NCBI GenBank assembly: GCA_023460935.1
Contig: JAEWOI010000023.1
Location: 1-57,902 of the forward strand
Length of the DNA stretch: 57,902 nucleotides
Direction: 5' to 3'
From: Actinomycetes bacterium
Lineage (GTDB): Bacteria; Actinomycetota; Actinomycetes; Propionibacteriales; Propionibacteriaceae
Shown here: piece by piece, positions 9,131-18,039 of the stretch
Numbering within the stretch: position 1 is the stretch's first letter
Layout of the letters: each line of letters begins with the position of its first letter
Notes under the pieces: generated by a model
What the model saw: the letters and a program-made list of their open reading frames with translations, nothing else
Told to the model about the DNA's origin: nothing
The model's database searches: none
Made by a program: the position numbers and the translations under genes

Positions 9131-9200
9131 CCGAACGCCCCGTTACCGGTCGAACGCCTGTGCCGGAGCACAGGCGTTCGACCGGAACGGGGGCGTTCGG
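9131..9200. terminator. Long hairpin between pcrA and the M23 peptidase gene
   Basis: Arms 9131-9162 and 9169-9200 (32 nt each) pair with about 17 bp next to the 6-nt loop and 11 bp at the base, with three mismatches between. It lies between convergent stops and probably terminates both transcripts. Confidence 0.75.
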
Positions 9201-9218
9201 CAGGTCAGGGGTGCGGCG

Positions 9219-10112
9219 TCAGTTCTCGCCGTGGTTGTCGACGTCGGAGTTGCCCTTGCGGTTGGCCTGCGGGTTCCAGCCGATGAACTGCATCGGGTCG
9301 GTGCCGCGGCCGTTGATGTAGGCGGAGAAGTGCAGGTGGCAGGCGGTGGAGAGCCCGGTGTTGCCCACGTGGCCGACCAGGTCGCCCTTGTCGACTTTCT
9401 GGCCGGCCTTGACCACGAAGTCGGACAGGTGCAGGTAGCCGGTGGCCACGTTGACGCCGTTGATGATGCCGTGGTCGATGCGGACGTTGTTGCCCGAGCC
9501 GCCGTTGTAGCCGCTGGCGGCCTTGATCACGGTGCCCGACTGGGCGGCGTAGACCGGCTGGCCGCACTTGCCGCCGATGTCGTCGCCGTCGTGCATGCGG
9601 TAGTAGCGCAGGATCGGGTGCAGCCGGGGGCCGTAGGGCGAGGACACGCCGCCGGCGGTCGGCCACAGGAACTTCGAGAGGTTCTTCAGCCGGTCGATCT
9701 CACTGACGATAGCCTCGGCGTTGCCGGCGATGGCGCTGCTGCGGGCGGCGAGCGCCGCGTCCTGCTTGCTGGCCTGGATCTGGTCGCTGCCGACGGTGAG
9801 CTGCCGGTTGCGCTGGGCAGCGAGCTCGCCGACCGTTGGCGGCTCGCCCGCGTCCGGCGACGTCGCGGTCGAGGCGACGATCCCGAGCGGTCCCGGCGCG
9901 GCGAAGGCCGTTCCGGTGGAGTTCGTGGAGGAGGCGGTGAATGCGGTCAGGCCGGTCAATCCGATTCCTGAGACAACCACCACCGTGACACCCCGGCGGA
10001 TCAGTCCGCGCAGGTTGGCGGCGGCTCGGCGGTGGCTACTGCCACCAACCTCGGAGGACGAGGAGGAAAGTGCGCGACGCGGCTTGTCAGCCCGCAGTCG
10101 GTGACCGTTCAC
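9219..10112 (-). CDS. M23 family metallopeptidase (LytM-like, membrane anchored)
   Basis: Predicted peptidoglycan endopeptidase, ~297 aa. A basic cytoplasmic N-terminus is followed by one membrane helix (VTVVVVSGIGLTGLTAF region), a short helical linker, then an M23 domain. Zinc-ligand motifs are HDGDD (HxxxD) and CHLHFS (HxH), with TGYLHLSDF and GHVGNTGLST in the usual places. The start taken is a GTG with GGGAG four nt upstream; TTG/GTG codons at 10148 and 10145 give a slightly longer N-terminus but have no ribosome binding site. It corresponds in position to Rv0950c, divergent from sucC. A role in wall remodelling is inferred from the family. Confidence 0.9.
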   Translation of the reverse strand: MNGHRLRADKPRRALSSSSSEVGGSSHRRAAANLRGLIRRGVTVVVVSGIGLTGLTAFTASSTNSTGTAFAAPGPLGIVASTATSPDAGEPPTVGELAAQRNRQLTVGSDQIQASKQDAALAARSSAIAGNAEAIVSEIDRLKNLSKFLWPTAGGVSSPYGPRLHPILRYYRMHDGDDIGGKCGQPVYAAQSGTVIKAASGYNGGSGNNVRIDHGIINGVNVATGYLHLSDFVVKAGQKVDKGDLVGHVGNTGLSTACHLHFSAYINGRGTDPMQFIGWNPQANRKGNSDVDNHGEN

Positions 10113-10197
10113 CTTGCTCCCGTTCGTGTTTCCCCGAGTAACCACCAAGGCCCAGTCCGGCTGGGCCGCGATGAGCTTAGCATTTCTTAGGCTGTTT

Positions 10198-10214
10198 CTC
10201 AGAATCGCTCAGAA
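10198..10214. promoter_or_regulatory. Direct repeat CTCAGAA, possible regulator site
   Basis: CTCAGAA occurs at 10198-10204 and 10208-10214, one helical turn apart, in the divergent region between the M23 peptidase and sucC. The spacing fits a dimeric regulator, but no regulator can be named. Confidence 0.25.
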
Positions 10215-10274
10215 ACTGGGTACTTACGCCCCTGCGCCACGCCTGCCCGGCTGCGAACCGTGCATGCCGCGCAC

Positions 10275-10280
10275 TAGGCT
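10275..10280 (+). promoter_or_regulatory. Candidate -10 box of sucC
   Basis: TAGGCT matches the actinobacterial TANNNT -10. A start near 10287 would give a 5' leader of ~50 nt carrying GGAG before the GTG of sucC. No good -35 box is visible. Confidence 0.35.
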
Positions 10281-10339
10281 CAGCGATCATCGCTGAGGCG
10301 TGGATCGCCGGTGGAATCACCCAGTGGGACGGAGTCGTA

Positions 10340-11515
10340 GTGGATCTGTTCGAGTATCAGGCGCGGGACCTCTTTGAAGCGCACGGCGTGCCTGTGCTCC
10401 GCGGCATCACGGCCACGAGCGCCGAGGACGCAGCGGCAGCAGCCCGCGAACTCGGCACCGAGGTGGTCGTGGTGAAGGCCCAGGTGAAGACCGGCGGGCG
10501 GGGAAAGGCCGGCGGGGTCAAGCTGGCCCGCAGCCCGGAAGAGGCGGCCGAGCGCGCAGCCGAGATCCTCGGTATGGACATCAACGGCCACCGGGTCGAG
10601 ACCGTGATGGTGACCGAGGGCGCTGACATCGCAGAGGAGTACTACTTCTCGCTGCTGCTCGACCGCTCCACCAGGCGCTACCTCGCGATGTGCTCGGTCG
10701 AGGGCGGCGTGGACATCGAGACGCTGGCCGTCGAGCGCCCGGACGCGCTCGCCCGCGTCGAGGTCGACCCGCTGGCGGGGCTGGACGCCGCGAAGGCGGA
10801 CGAGATCGTGGCCGCAGCCGGGTTCCCCGAGGCCGACCGGGCCGAGGTGGCCCGGGTGCTGGTGCTGCTCGGCGAGGTGTACCGGGAGAACGACGCCACG
10901 CTCGTCGAGGTGAACCCGCTGATCAAGACCGGTGACGGCCGCATCCTCGCCCTCGACGGGAAGGTGAGCCTCGATGCCAACTCGGCGTTCCGCCACCCCG
11001 ACTGGTCCGCCTACGCCGACGAGTCGCTGGACGACCCGCTGGAGGTGCGGGCCAGGGCCAAGCACCTCAATTACGTGAAGCTGGACGGCTCGGTGGGCAT
11101 CATCGGCAACGGCGCCGGCCTGGTGATGAGCACCCTCGACGTCGTGGCGGCAGCCGGCGCCGACCTGCCCGGCCAGCCCAAGCCGGCCAACTTCCTCGAC
11201 ATCGGCGGTGGCGCCTCGGCCCAGGTGATGGCGAACGGTCTGGACATCATCTTGTCCGACCCGCAGGTGAAGGTCGTGTTCGTGAACGTGTTCGGCGGCA
11301 TCACGGCCTGCTCCGAGGTCGCCAAGGGCATCATCGACGCCCTGGCGATCCTGGGGGACCGCGCGACCAGGCCGATCGTGGTGCGACTGGACGGCAACGC
11401 TGTAGAGATCGGCCGGCACATGCTGGCCGAGGCGGCCCACCCGTTGGTGGAACTGGCCGAGACCATGGACGACGCGGCCCGCAAGGCCGCCGAACTGGCC
11501 GCAGCGGCCGCATAA
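10340..11515 (+). CDS. sucC: Succinate--CoA ligase, beta subunit
   Basis: Beta subunit of succinyl-CoA synthetase, 391 aa, TCA cycle: succinyl-CoA + NDP + Pi to succinate + NTP + CoA. The N-terminal ATP-grasp fold starts MDLFEYQARDLFEAHGVPV and has VVKAQVKTGGRGKAGGVKL for nucleotide binding. The C-terminal CoA-ligase domain has FLDIGGGA and VFVNVFGGITACSEVAKGI. The start is GTG with GGAG six nt upstream. sucD follows after 12 nt. In a methylmalonyl-CoA-using organism the enzyme also links succinyl-CoA to succinate. Confidence 0.97.
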   Translation: MDLFEYQARDLFEAHGVPVLRGITATSAEDAAAAARELGTEVVVVKAQVKTGGRGKAGGVKLARSPEEAAERAAEILGMDINGHRVETVMVTEGADIAEEYYFSLLLDRSTRRYLAMCSVEGGVDIETLAVERPDALARVEVDPLAGLDAAKADEIVAAAGFPEADRAEVARVLVLLGEVYRENDATLVEVNPLIKTGDGRILALDGKVSLDANSAFRHPDWSAYADESLDDPLEVRARAKHLNYVKLDGSVGIIGNGAGLVMSTLDVVAAAGADLPGQPKPANFLDIGGGASAQVMANGLDIILSDPQVKVVFVNVFGGITACSEVAKGIIDALAILGDRATRPIVVRLDGNAVEIGRHMLAEAAHPLVELAETMDDAARKAAELAAAAA

Positions 11516-11527
11516 GGAGAAGAACGA

Positions 11528-12415
11528 ATGTCGATCTGGCTCGACCAGCGCTCCACCGTCATCGTGCAGGGCATGACCGGCTCCGAGGGCCGCAAGCACA
11601 CCCAGCGGATGATCGCCGCCGGCACCCGCATCGTCGCCGGCGTCACGCCGGGCAAGGGCGGCCAGTCGGTCACCTTCGAGGAGAGCCCGGTACCGGTCTA
11701 CGAGTCGGTGGCCGAAGCGAAGGCCGCCACCGGGGCCAACACCTCGGTGGTGTTCGTGCCGGCCAAGTTCACCCGGCAGGCCGTGATCGAGGCGGTGGAC
11801 GCCGAGCTCGACCTCGCCGTGGTGATCACCGAGGGCGTTCCGGTGAAGGACACCGCAGAGTTCGTCGCCTACGCTGCGCAGTCCGGCCGCACCCGCCTGA
11901 TCGGCCCGAACTGCCCGGGCCTGATCAGCCCTGGGAAGTCCAACGTAGGCATCATCCCCCCGACGATCTCCGGGCCCGGCCGGATCGGCTTGGTCTCGAA
12001 GTCGGGCACGCTCACCTACCAGATGATGTTCGAACTGCGCGACATCGGTTTCTCAACCGCCATCGGGATCGGCGGCGACCCGGTGAACGGCAGCACCCAC
12101 ATCGACGCCCTCGCAGCGTTCGAGGACGACCCGGACACCGACGCTGTCGTGCTGATCGGTGAGATCGGCGGCGACGCCGAGGAACGCGCGGCCGCCTACA
12201 TCTCCGACCACGTGACCAAGCCGGTGGTCGGCTACGTCGCGGGGTTCACCGCCCCGGTGGGCAAGACGATGGGCCACGCCGGCGCGATCGTCACCGGCTC
12301 GGCCGGCACGGCGAAGGCCAAGAAGGCGGCACTGGAGGCTGCGGGCGTGAGGGTCGGCCGGACGCCGAGCGAGACCGCGGCCCTGATGCGGGAAGTGATC
12401 GCCGGACTGGGCTGA
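11528..12415 (+). CDS. sucD: Succinate--CoA ligase, alpha subunit
   Basis: Alpha subunit of succinyl-CoA synthetase, 295 aa. The N-terminal CoA-binding Rossmann domain has VQGMTGSEGRKHTQRM and GGVTPGKGG-like elements. The catalytic phospho-histidine is H250 in MGHAGAIVTGSAGTA. GPNCPGLISPGK is the conserved ligase signature. AGGAGAA precedes the ATG, and the spacing from sucC indicates one operon. Its TGA lies inside one arm of a hairpin shared with the convergent downstream gene. Confidence 0.97.
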   Translation: MSIWLDQRSTVIVQGMTGSEGRKHTQRMIAAGTRIVAGVTPGKGGQSVTFEESPVPVYESVAEAKAATGANTSVVFVPAKFTRQAVIEAVDAELDLAVVITEGVPVKDTAEFVAYAAQSGRTRLIGPNCPGLISPGKSNVGIIPPTISGPGRIGLVSKSGTLTYQMMFELRDIGFSTAIGIGGDPVNGSTHIDALAAFEDDPDTDAVVLIGEIGGDAEERAAAYISDHVTKPVVGYVAGFTAPVGKTMGHAGAIVTGSAGTAKAKKAALEAAGVRVGRTPSETAALMREVIAGLG

Positions 12416-12450
12416 CCCAGAGCCACCCGTCCGGGGGGCGGGGTCAGCCC
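12409..12450. terminator. Hairpin overlapping both convergent stop codons
   Basis: GGGCTGACCC (12409-12418) and GGGTCAGCCC (12441-12450) are perfect inverted repeats separated by 22 nt. The sucD stop (12413-12415) and the stop of the minus-strand gene (12444-12446) lie in opposite arms. Its position supports bidirectional termination. Confidence 0.5.
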
Positions 12451-14528
12451 TGACTGACGCGCTGTCCGGCGCGCAGGGCGACCCGCCGCCACTGGTCGGC
12501 CTGGAAGTCGAAGTTGGGGGAGGAGTTGGCGAGCAGGTAGCAGACCTGGTCGCCCACGGTCACCACTGCCACCCGGAACACCATCGTCGAGGTTTCGGTC
12601 TTCTGCGTGACCAGGTAGGTGGACCCGGTGATCGCGAGGTCGCCCGCCCCGGTGCCCTTCACCGCCGGGCCGTCAGCGACGGTGGCGGTGGGAGCCCGGT
12701 CGGCGCAGCCGGCGAGGTTCTTCTCCAGCCGCCTGGCCAGCTTCTTCGCCAGGCCCTCGTCGGCGAAGCTGTAGACGACCTGGTCGATCCCGAACCCGGT
12801 AGGCGCCTTGGCGTCATCAGCCAGCAGGAACGTGCGTTGCCCGGTTCCGGTGGTGCCGGCGATGCCCTGCAGGTCGACGGCCTCGCACTGGCTGCCCACC
12901 ACGGAAAGGGCCGTGGCCGGATCGGTGGCCCCCCACCGGCCGGCGCCTGGCGTGATCCGGGGCAGGTCGGCCTCCACCAGCCAGCCGGCGAGGCCGCCGG
13001 CGGCCGGCACGGCGTTCAGCACCTCGATGCTCGCCGGGCAGGTGCCCTGCTCGCCGCCGCAGATGCGGCTCAGTGACCGCGCTGCCACGGTCGCCAGGTC
13101 GGACGGGGTGACCGCGCCGGCGGTGGTGAGCACGTCCACCATGCTGACCGTGCGGCCGGTCCGGGTGAGCAGCAGGGTGTGGTACTGGGTCGGCTCGTCC
13201 TGCACGACCAGCCGGACGGAGTCCGCGGCGTCGGCCAGACCGTTCAGCCTGGATGCGCCGGTGATCCAGGCGGTCGCGTCAGGACAGGTGCCGGCCTGGG
13301 TCAGCCGCGCGCCGTAGGCCTGCACGGCCGCGGCCTCGTCGGCGTAGGTGTCGGCCACCTGCACCACTGCGTCCACCTCTGAGGTGGCGGAGCCGATTCG
13401 CCGGGACACCGAGCGCTGGGGGTCGGGCAGGCCGGCCCCGGCCGCAGGCAGGCACAGGGGCCGCAGGCCCTCGCTCGGCGTGGCCGGGTCGACCCAGGTG
13501 ACCCCGCCGAGCGGGCCCAGGTCGGCAGCGGTCAGCAGCGGGTCGAGGGCGGCTGCCGTGCCCAGTCCCGTGGGTGCGCCGCTCGGCGCGGTGGAGCGCA
13601 GCGTCATCAGCCACACGGCGCCGGAGACCAGCAGCGCGACGGCTACGACCGAGGCCATGATCACCAGGGCAGGCTTGGCGCTGCGCTTGCCCCCTGCCGC
13701 CGCGACGGCGGGCGAACCAGTCCCCGAGCCGGCGCTTTCGGAGCTGTCCTGAAGCTTCGGTGCTGCCACTGCCGGCTTGGCTGTGGTCCGGTCGCGGCGG
13801 CCGAGCCGCCGGCCACGGCGGCGGCCCGCTGCCGGGACCTCCGCCTCCGGGACCTCCGCCTCCGGGACCTCCGCCTCCGGGGCCTCGGCCTCCCGGGCCT
13901 TGGTCTCCGGCTCTTCGGCCACGGACCGGCCGGCGGCCGGCGGTGCCGGCTGGGCCGGCGCAGCAGAGGTGGAGGCGGGAGCGGTCGAGGCCGTCGGCAC
14001 CGACTGCGGGAAGCGCACGACACCCGGTGCAGGGGCGACGGGTGCGGAGGGCTCGGCCGGCAGCGAAGAAGGGGAGCCGGCCGACGGCAGCGGGCTGGAC
14101 GGGACGCGCAGCGCCGGGGGCGCGGTGGGTCGCTCCGCCGGCGGCAGCAACTCTTCCGGCGCCGGCACCGGGGAGGCCGCGGTGACGGCCGAGCGGCGCG
14201 GCGGCGCCCAGACCACCTCGTGTGGTTCGGTGCTCGCGGAGAACCGGCGGCCGGCGCTCGCCGGCAGCGCTGCCTCGGGCTCAGGCAGGACGGGCACCGG
14301 TGGCGGCACCGGAGTGCTGGGCTCGACCTGCAGCGGGTCGTCGTCGGGGCTGGCCGGGCTCTCGGGCGTGAACGCGAACCGCATCGCCCGGCGGGAGCCG
14401 GTGGTGGGAGAGGGGTCGTCCAGCGGCAGCGCATGGCTGCCGAACCTGCCGCCCGAGGGTGCGTCCCCCGGCTCGTCGGGCAGGGGTCCCAGAGCGCGCC
14501 GCGGCGCGGACGAACCCTCTTGTGCCAC
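12444..14528 (-). CDS. Membrane-anchored protein with PknH-like extracellular sensor region
   Basis: Single-pass membrane protein, 694 aa from the GTG preceded by AAGGGAAGAA; the frame stays open 21 codons further upstream but without a ribosome binding site. The first ~285 residues are disordered, rich in Pro, Ala and Ser, and include a pentapeptide EAEVP repeat. A transmembrane helix follows at ~287-309 (IMASVVAVALLVSGAVWL). The outside part has two similar lobes, each ending in a strand such as LLLTRTGRTVSMVDVL or VAVVTVGDQVCYLLANSS, and several cysteines, resembling the PknH C-terminal sensor fold. There is no kinase domain. Function is unknown; a role in envelope sensing is an inference. 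Confidence 0.75.
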   Translation of the reverse strand: MAQEGSSAPRRALGPLPDEPGDAPSGGRFGSHALPLDDPSPTTGSRRAMRFAFTPESPASPDDDPLQVEPSTPVPPPVPVLPEPEAALPASAGRRFSASTEPHEVVWAPPRRSAVTAASPVPAPEELLPPAERPTAPPALRVPSSPLPSAGSPSSLPAEPSAPVAPAPGVVRFPQSVPTASTAPASTSAAPAQPAPPAAGRSVAEEPETKAREAEAPEAEVPEAEVPEAEVPAAGRRRGRRLGRRDRTTAKPAVAAPKLQDSSESAGSGTGSPAVAAAGGKRSAKPALVIMASVVAVALLVSGAVWLMTLRSTAPSGAPTGLGTAAALDPLLTAADLGPLGGVTWVDPATPSEGLRPLCLPAAGAGLPDPQRSVSRRIGSATSEVDAVVQVADTYADEAAAVQAYGARLTQAGTCPDATAWITGASRLNGLADAADSVRLVVQDEPTQYHTLLLTRTGRTVSMVDVLTTAGAVTPSDLATVAARSLSRICGGEQGTCPASIEVLNAVPAAGGLAGWLVEADLPRITPGAGRWGATDPATALSVVGSQCEAVDLQGIAGTTGTGQRTFLLADDAKAPTGFGIDQVVYSFADEGLAKKLARRLEKNLAGCADRAPTATVADGPAVKGTGAGDLAITGSTYLVTQKTETSTMVFRVAVVTVGDQVCYLLANSSPNFDFQADQWRRVALRAGQRVSQG
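13833..13892. repeat. 15-bp tandem repeat, four units, in coding sequence
   Basis: The unit CGGGACCTCCGCCTC is repeated exactly three times and a fourth time with changes. It lies in frame in the disordered part of the minus-strand sensor-like gene and encodes EAEVP units. Copy number may vary between strains without breaking the frame. Confidence 0.85.
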
Positions 14529-14565
14529 GTTCTTCCCTTGATGTCGACCCGGAATGACCCGGCCA

Positions 14566-14571
14566 AGTGTA
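14566..14571 (-). promoter_or_regulatory. Candidate -10 box of the PknH-like sensor gene
   Basis: TACACT on the minus strand would start transcription near 14559, giving a ~30-nt leader that contains the AAGGGAAGAA site before GTG 14528. This supports the chosen start. Confidence 0.4.
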
Positions 14572-14628
14572 GCCGTGCGGGCGTGTCCCAACGACGCCGG
14601 GGGCAGCTTGGGTCAGCATGGACAGACC

Positions 14629-15870
14629 ATGCCGATTGCCAGGACGAGGGACTCCGGACGACTCCGGCTCACCGTTTCCTCAGCGCGGACCGTCCGACTG
14701 CCCACCGTGCCGGACGGCCCGCCGCTGCTGCCGTGGCCGGTGGCGGCGATCGGCGGGGGGGTCGCGGCGGCAGTCGCCGGCGCACTCGTGGTGGCCGGCG
14801 TGGTGCTGGTCGCCTGGCTGAGCGCCATCGCGATCTCCCTCTCCGCCGTGCTCGGCTTCTCGGCGCAGGTGTGGCTCCTGGCGCACGGCGGGACGGTCGT
14901 GCTCGGAGCCGACCGGGTCACCCTTGTGCCGCTCGGGCTCACCCTGCTCTGCTGCGCGATCTGCGCCTGGCTGGCCGGCATCGCCTACAGCCAGGGCCGC
15001 CAGGCGCGCACCGGCGACCTCACCCCGGCCATCCGTCTCCGCCTGCTGGCCGGCACGGTCGCGCAGGTGACCCTCGGCTACACCCTCACCGTGCTGGCCA
15101 CGGCCTGGCTGGCCGCCGGTCCGGACGAGGTGTGGCGCCCCGGCCTCGGCGCCCTCGCCCTGAGCGCGGTCGGGGCCACGATCGGCGCCGGCGCCGCTGC
15201 CGGTCTGCGGCCGCGCGGCATCCGTCCCGACTGGCTGCGCCACGGGTTGCGTGGCGGGGCCGTCGGTGTGCTGGGCTGCGTGGCGATCGCCGCCGTCGTG
15301 CTGGCGACGGCGATGGTGCTGGGCGAGACCAGGGTGGCCACGCTGGAGAGCGCGCTCGGGTTCGACTCGGGCGGCGCCTTCGTGTGGTCGCTGGTCACGC
15401 TGGCCTACCTGCCGAACCTGCTCGGGTGGGCGCTGGCCTGGGCACTGGGCGCGGGGTTCACCGTGGGCAGCGGATCGCTGGTCACGCTGTGGACCACCGA
15501 ACTCGGCATGCTGCCGGCGATCCCGGTGCTGGGCGGGCTGCCCCCGGCCGGGGTGTCCGACCCGTGGCTGCTGGCCTGGCTCGCCGGAGGGGCGCTCGCC
15601 GGTGCGCTCGCTGGGGTCGCGGCCGCACGCCACGGCCGCACCTCTGCGGTCGGTGCGCTCCTCGGCGGCGCCGTCGGTGGGCTGGCAGCGGCACTGGCGT
15701 TCCTCGGCTGGGCCGCAGCGAGCCGAGGGGGTCTGGGCAGCCTCCGGCTGGTCGACCTTGGCCCGAGGCTCACCGAAGCCGCGCTCATCGGGGGCCCGCT
15801 GCTGCTGCTCGGCTCCGTCCTGGCGGCCCTGGTCACGTGGCTCGTCCGCCGTCGGGGCCGCGCGGCCTGA
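14629..15870 (+). CDS. DUF6350 family membrane protein (PerM-like)
   Basis: Polytopic membrane protein, 413 aa from the chosen ATG, with about ten hydrophobic segments starting near residue 30 and a basic C-terminal end (RRRGRAA). The frame is open back to 14554, but that start would crowd the divergent gene's promoter. Position is the main clue: it lies between sucD and purN-purH exactly as perM (Rv0955) does in Mycobacterium, where the protein is linked to cell division and persistence. Sequence features fit DUF6350. The start codon is uncertain. Confidence 0.8.
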   Translation: MPIARTRDSGRLRLTVSSARTVRLPTVPDGPPLLPWPVAAIGGGVAAAVAGALVVAGVVLVAWLSAIAISLSAVLGFSAQVWLLAHGGTVVLGADRVTLVPLGLTLLCCAICAWLAGIAYSQGRQARTGDLTPAIRLRLLAGTVAQVTLGYTLTVLATAWLAAGPDEVWRPGLGALALSAVGATIGAGAAAGLRPRGIRPDWLRHGLRGGAVGVLGCVAIAAVVLATAMVLGETRVATLESALGFDSGGAFVWSLVTLAYLPNLLGWALAWALGAGFTVGSGSLVTLWTTELGMLPAIPVLGGLPPAGVSDPWLLAWLAGGALAGALAGVAAARHGRTSAVGALLGGAVGGLAAALAFLGWAAASRGGLGSLRLVDLGPRLTEAALIGGPLLLLGSVLAALVTWLVRRRGRAA

Positions 15871-15886
15871 GCGATCGGCGGTTCGG

Positions 15887-15892
15887 TAGGGT
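15887..15892 (+). promoter_or_regulatory. -10 box of purN (leaderless)
   Basis: TAGGGT is followed by 6 nt and the purN ATG, with no Shine-Dalgarno sequence, so the mRNA probably starts at the initiation codon. Confidence 0.55.
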
Positions 15893-15898
15893 CAGCCC

Positions 15899-16474
15899 AT
15901 GCCGCTGCGCCTGGTCGTCCTGGTCTCGGGCTCCGGCACCCTGCTGCAGGCGCTGCTGGACGCCTCCGCCGCCGGTTCGCTGGCGGGTGAGGTGGTGGCC
16001 GTAGGAGCCGACCGGCCCGACGCCTACGGGCTCGTCCGGGCCGAGTCGGCGGGCATCCCGACCTTCGTCCATCCCCTCGCCAGGGGCGCGGACCGCGCAG
16101 CCTGGGACGCCGGGCTCGCCGAGCTGGTGGCGGCCCACCGTCCCGACCTGGTGGTCAGCGCCGGGTTCATGAAGCTGGTGGGGGAGGCCTTCCTCGCCCG
16201 GTTCGCCGGCCGGATGATCAACACCCACCCGGCGCTGTTGCCGTCCTTCCCCGGGATGCACGGTCCACGCGACGCGCTGGCCCACGGGGTGAAGGTGACC
16301 GGAGCGACCGTGTTCGCCGTCGACGCAGGCGTCGACACCGGCACGATCCTTGCGCAGGAACCGGTGCGGGTGCTGCCCGGCGACAGCGTGGAGAGCCTGC
16401 ACGAGCGCATCAAGATCGTCGAGCGGCGGCTGCTGGTCGACACCATCAACGAACTGAGCCGAGGGATGCGATGA
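15899..16474 (+). CDS. purN: Phosphoribosylglycinamide formyltransferase
   Basis: GAR transformylase, third step of purine synthesis, using 10-formyl-THF; 191 aa. The N-terminus LVVLVSGSGTLLQALLDA is the phosphate-binding loop. The catalytic Asn-His are in INTHPALLPSFPG, and the conserved Asp in VDAGVDTGTILAQ. A leaderless start is likely (TAGGGT 6 nt before ATG). The stop overlaps the purH ATG by 4 nt, so purN and purH form one operon with folD and the DUF3017 gene, joining purine synthesis with its one-carbon supply. Confidence 0.96.
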   Translation: MPLRLVVLVSGSGTLLQALLDASAAGSLAGEVVAVGADRPDAYGLVRAESAGIPTFVHPLARGADRAAWDAGLAELVAAHRPDLVVSAGFMKLVGEAFLARFAGRMINTHPALLPSFPGMHGPRDALAHGVKVTGATVFAVDAGVDTGTILAQEPVRVLPGDSVESLHERIKIVERRLLVDTINELSRGMR

Positions 16475-18030
16475 CCGACCTGCTGCCGATCCGCCGCGCG
16501 CTGGTTTCCGTGTACGACAAGACCGGGCTGGTCGAGCTCGGCCGGGCGCTGGCCGGGGCCGGGGTGGAGATCGTGTCCACCGGCTCCACCGCGGCGACGC
16601 TGGCGGGCGCCGGGCTGCCGGTCACCCCGGTGGAGCAGGTGACCGGCTTTCCCGAGTGCCTGGACGGCCGGGTGAAGACACTGCACCCGCACATCCATGC
16701 CGGCCTGCTGGCCGACCGGCGGCTGGAGAGCCACCGCGCGCAGCTGGACGAGTTGGGCATCGCCCCGTTCGACCTCGTGGTGTCCAACCTGTACCCGTTC
16801 ACCGAGACCGTGATGTCGGGGGCCACGCCGGACGAATGCGTGGAGCAGATCGACATCGGCGGCCCGTCGATGGTGCGGGCGGCAGCCAAGAACCATCCTT
16901 CGGTGGCGATCATCACCTCCCCCGACCAGTACGGCCAGCTCACTGACGCCCTGGCCGCCGGCGGGTTCACCCTGGCCCAGCGCCGGTCGCTGGCAGCGGC
17001 GGCGTTCGTCCACACCGCCACCTATGACGTGCACGTCGCGTCCTGGATGGGCAACGTGCTCACCGACACCTCCGGCGGGGACGGGTTCCCGGCCTGGCTC
17101 GGTGCCACCTGGGACAAGCTGGGTCCGCTGCGCTACGGCGAGAACTCCCACCAGCGCGCGGCCCTCTACCGCAACGGCTTCCTGCCCGGTGGCCTGGCCG
17201 TCGCCGAGCAACTCCACGGCAAGGAGATGAGCTACAACAACTACACCGACGGCGATGCGGCGTACCGCGCGGCCTACGACTTCGCCGAGCCGGCGGTGGC
17301 GATCATCAAGCACGCCAACCCGTGCGGGATCGCGGTCGGCGCGGACATCGCAGAGGCGCACCGGAAGGCGCACGCCTGCGACCCGGTGTCGGCCTACGGC
17401 GGGGTGATCGCGGCCAACCGTCCCGTCAGCGTAGAGGCGGCAAGGCAGATCGCCGAGATCTTCACGGAGGTGCTGATCGCTCCCGGCTACGAGGCCGGCG
17501 CCCTGGAGGTGCTGCAGGCGAAGAAGAACCTGCGGGTGCTGGTCGCCGGGCCCTACCCGGCGGGCGGCACCGAGCTGAGGGCGATCACCGGCGGGCTGCT
17601 GATGCAGGCGAGCGACCGGATCGACGCCGATGGCGACCACCCGGGTAACTGGCAGCTGGTGTCGGGCGAGCCGGCCGACGCGGCCACGCTGGCCGACCTG
17701 GAGTTCGCCTGGCGGGCCTGCCGGGCGGTGAAGTCCAACGCGATCCTGCTCGCCAGCGACGGCGCCTCGGTCGGGGTCGGCATGGGACAGGTGAACCGGG
17801 TGGACTCCTGCCGGCTGGCTGTGGAGCGGGCCGGGGAGCGGGCGGCCGGCTCGGTGGCCGCCTCCGACGCGTTCTTCCCGTTCGCCGACGGGCCCGGCAT
17901 CCTGCTCGCTGCCGGCGTGCGGGCGATCGTGCAGCCGGGCGGCTCGGTGCGCGACGCCGACACGATTGCCGCGGCCAAGGCGGCTGGTGCCACGATGTAC
18001 TTCACCGGAACCCGTCACTTCTTCCACTGA
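16471..18030 (+). CDS. purH: Bifunctional AICAR transformylase/IMP cyclohydrolase
   Basis: Last two steps of IMP synthesis, 519 aa. The N-terminal IMP cyclohydrolase domain (~1-200) has ALVSVYDKTGL, STGSTAATL and GRVKTLHPHIHAG. The C-terminal AICAR transformylase domain has RYGENSHQRAALY, the catalytic KHANPCG motif, DAFFPFADG and the terminal RHFFH. It overlaps purN by 4 nt and precedes folD by 9 nt. All catalytic motifs are intact and length is normal. Confidence 0.97.
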   Translation: MTDLLPIRRALVSVYDKTGLVELGRALAGAGVEIVSTGSTAATLAGAGLPVTPVEQVTGFPECLDGRVKTLHPHIHAGLLADRRLESHRAQLDELGIAPFDLVVSNLYPFTETVMSGATPDECVEQIDIGGPSMVRAAAKNHPSVAIITSPDQYGQLTDALAAGGFTLAQRRSLAAAAFVHTATYDVHVASWMGNVLTDTSGGDGFPAWLGATWDKLGPLRYGENSHQRAALYRNGFLPGGLAVAEQLHGKEMSYNNYTDGDAAYRAAYDFAEPAVAIIKHANPCGIAVGADIAEAHRKAHACDPVSAYGGVIAANRPVSVEAARQIAEIFTEVLIAPGYEAGALEVLQAKKNLRVLVAGPYPAGGTELRAITGGLLMQASDRIDADGDHPGNWQLVSGEPADAATLADLEFAWRACRAVKSNAILLASDGASVGVGMGQVNRVDSCRLAVERAGERAAGSVAASDAFFPFADGPGILLAAGVRAIVQPGGSVRDADTIAAAKAAGATMYFTGTRHFFH

Positions 18031-18039
18031 GGCAGGCCC

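Noticed and set aside
10149..10339. Cyclic-di-AMP (ydaO) riboswitch upstream of the M23 peptidase
   Set aside because: Such riboswitches often precede actinobacterial wall hydrolases, but the conserved core motifs are not present in this gap.
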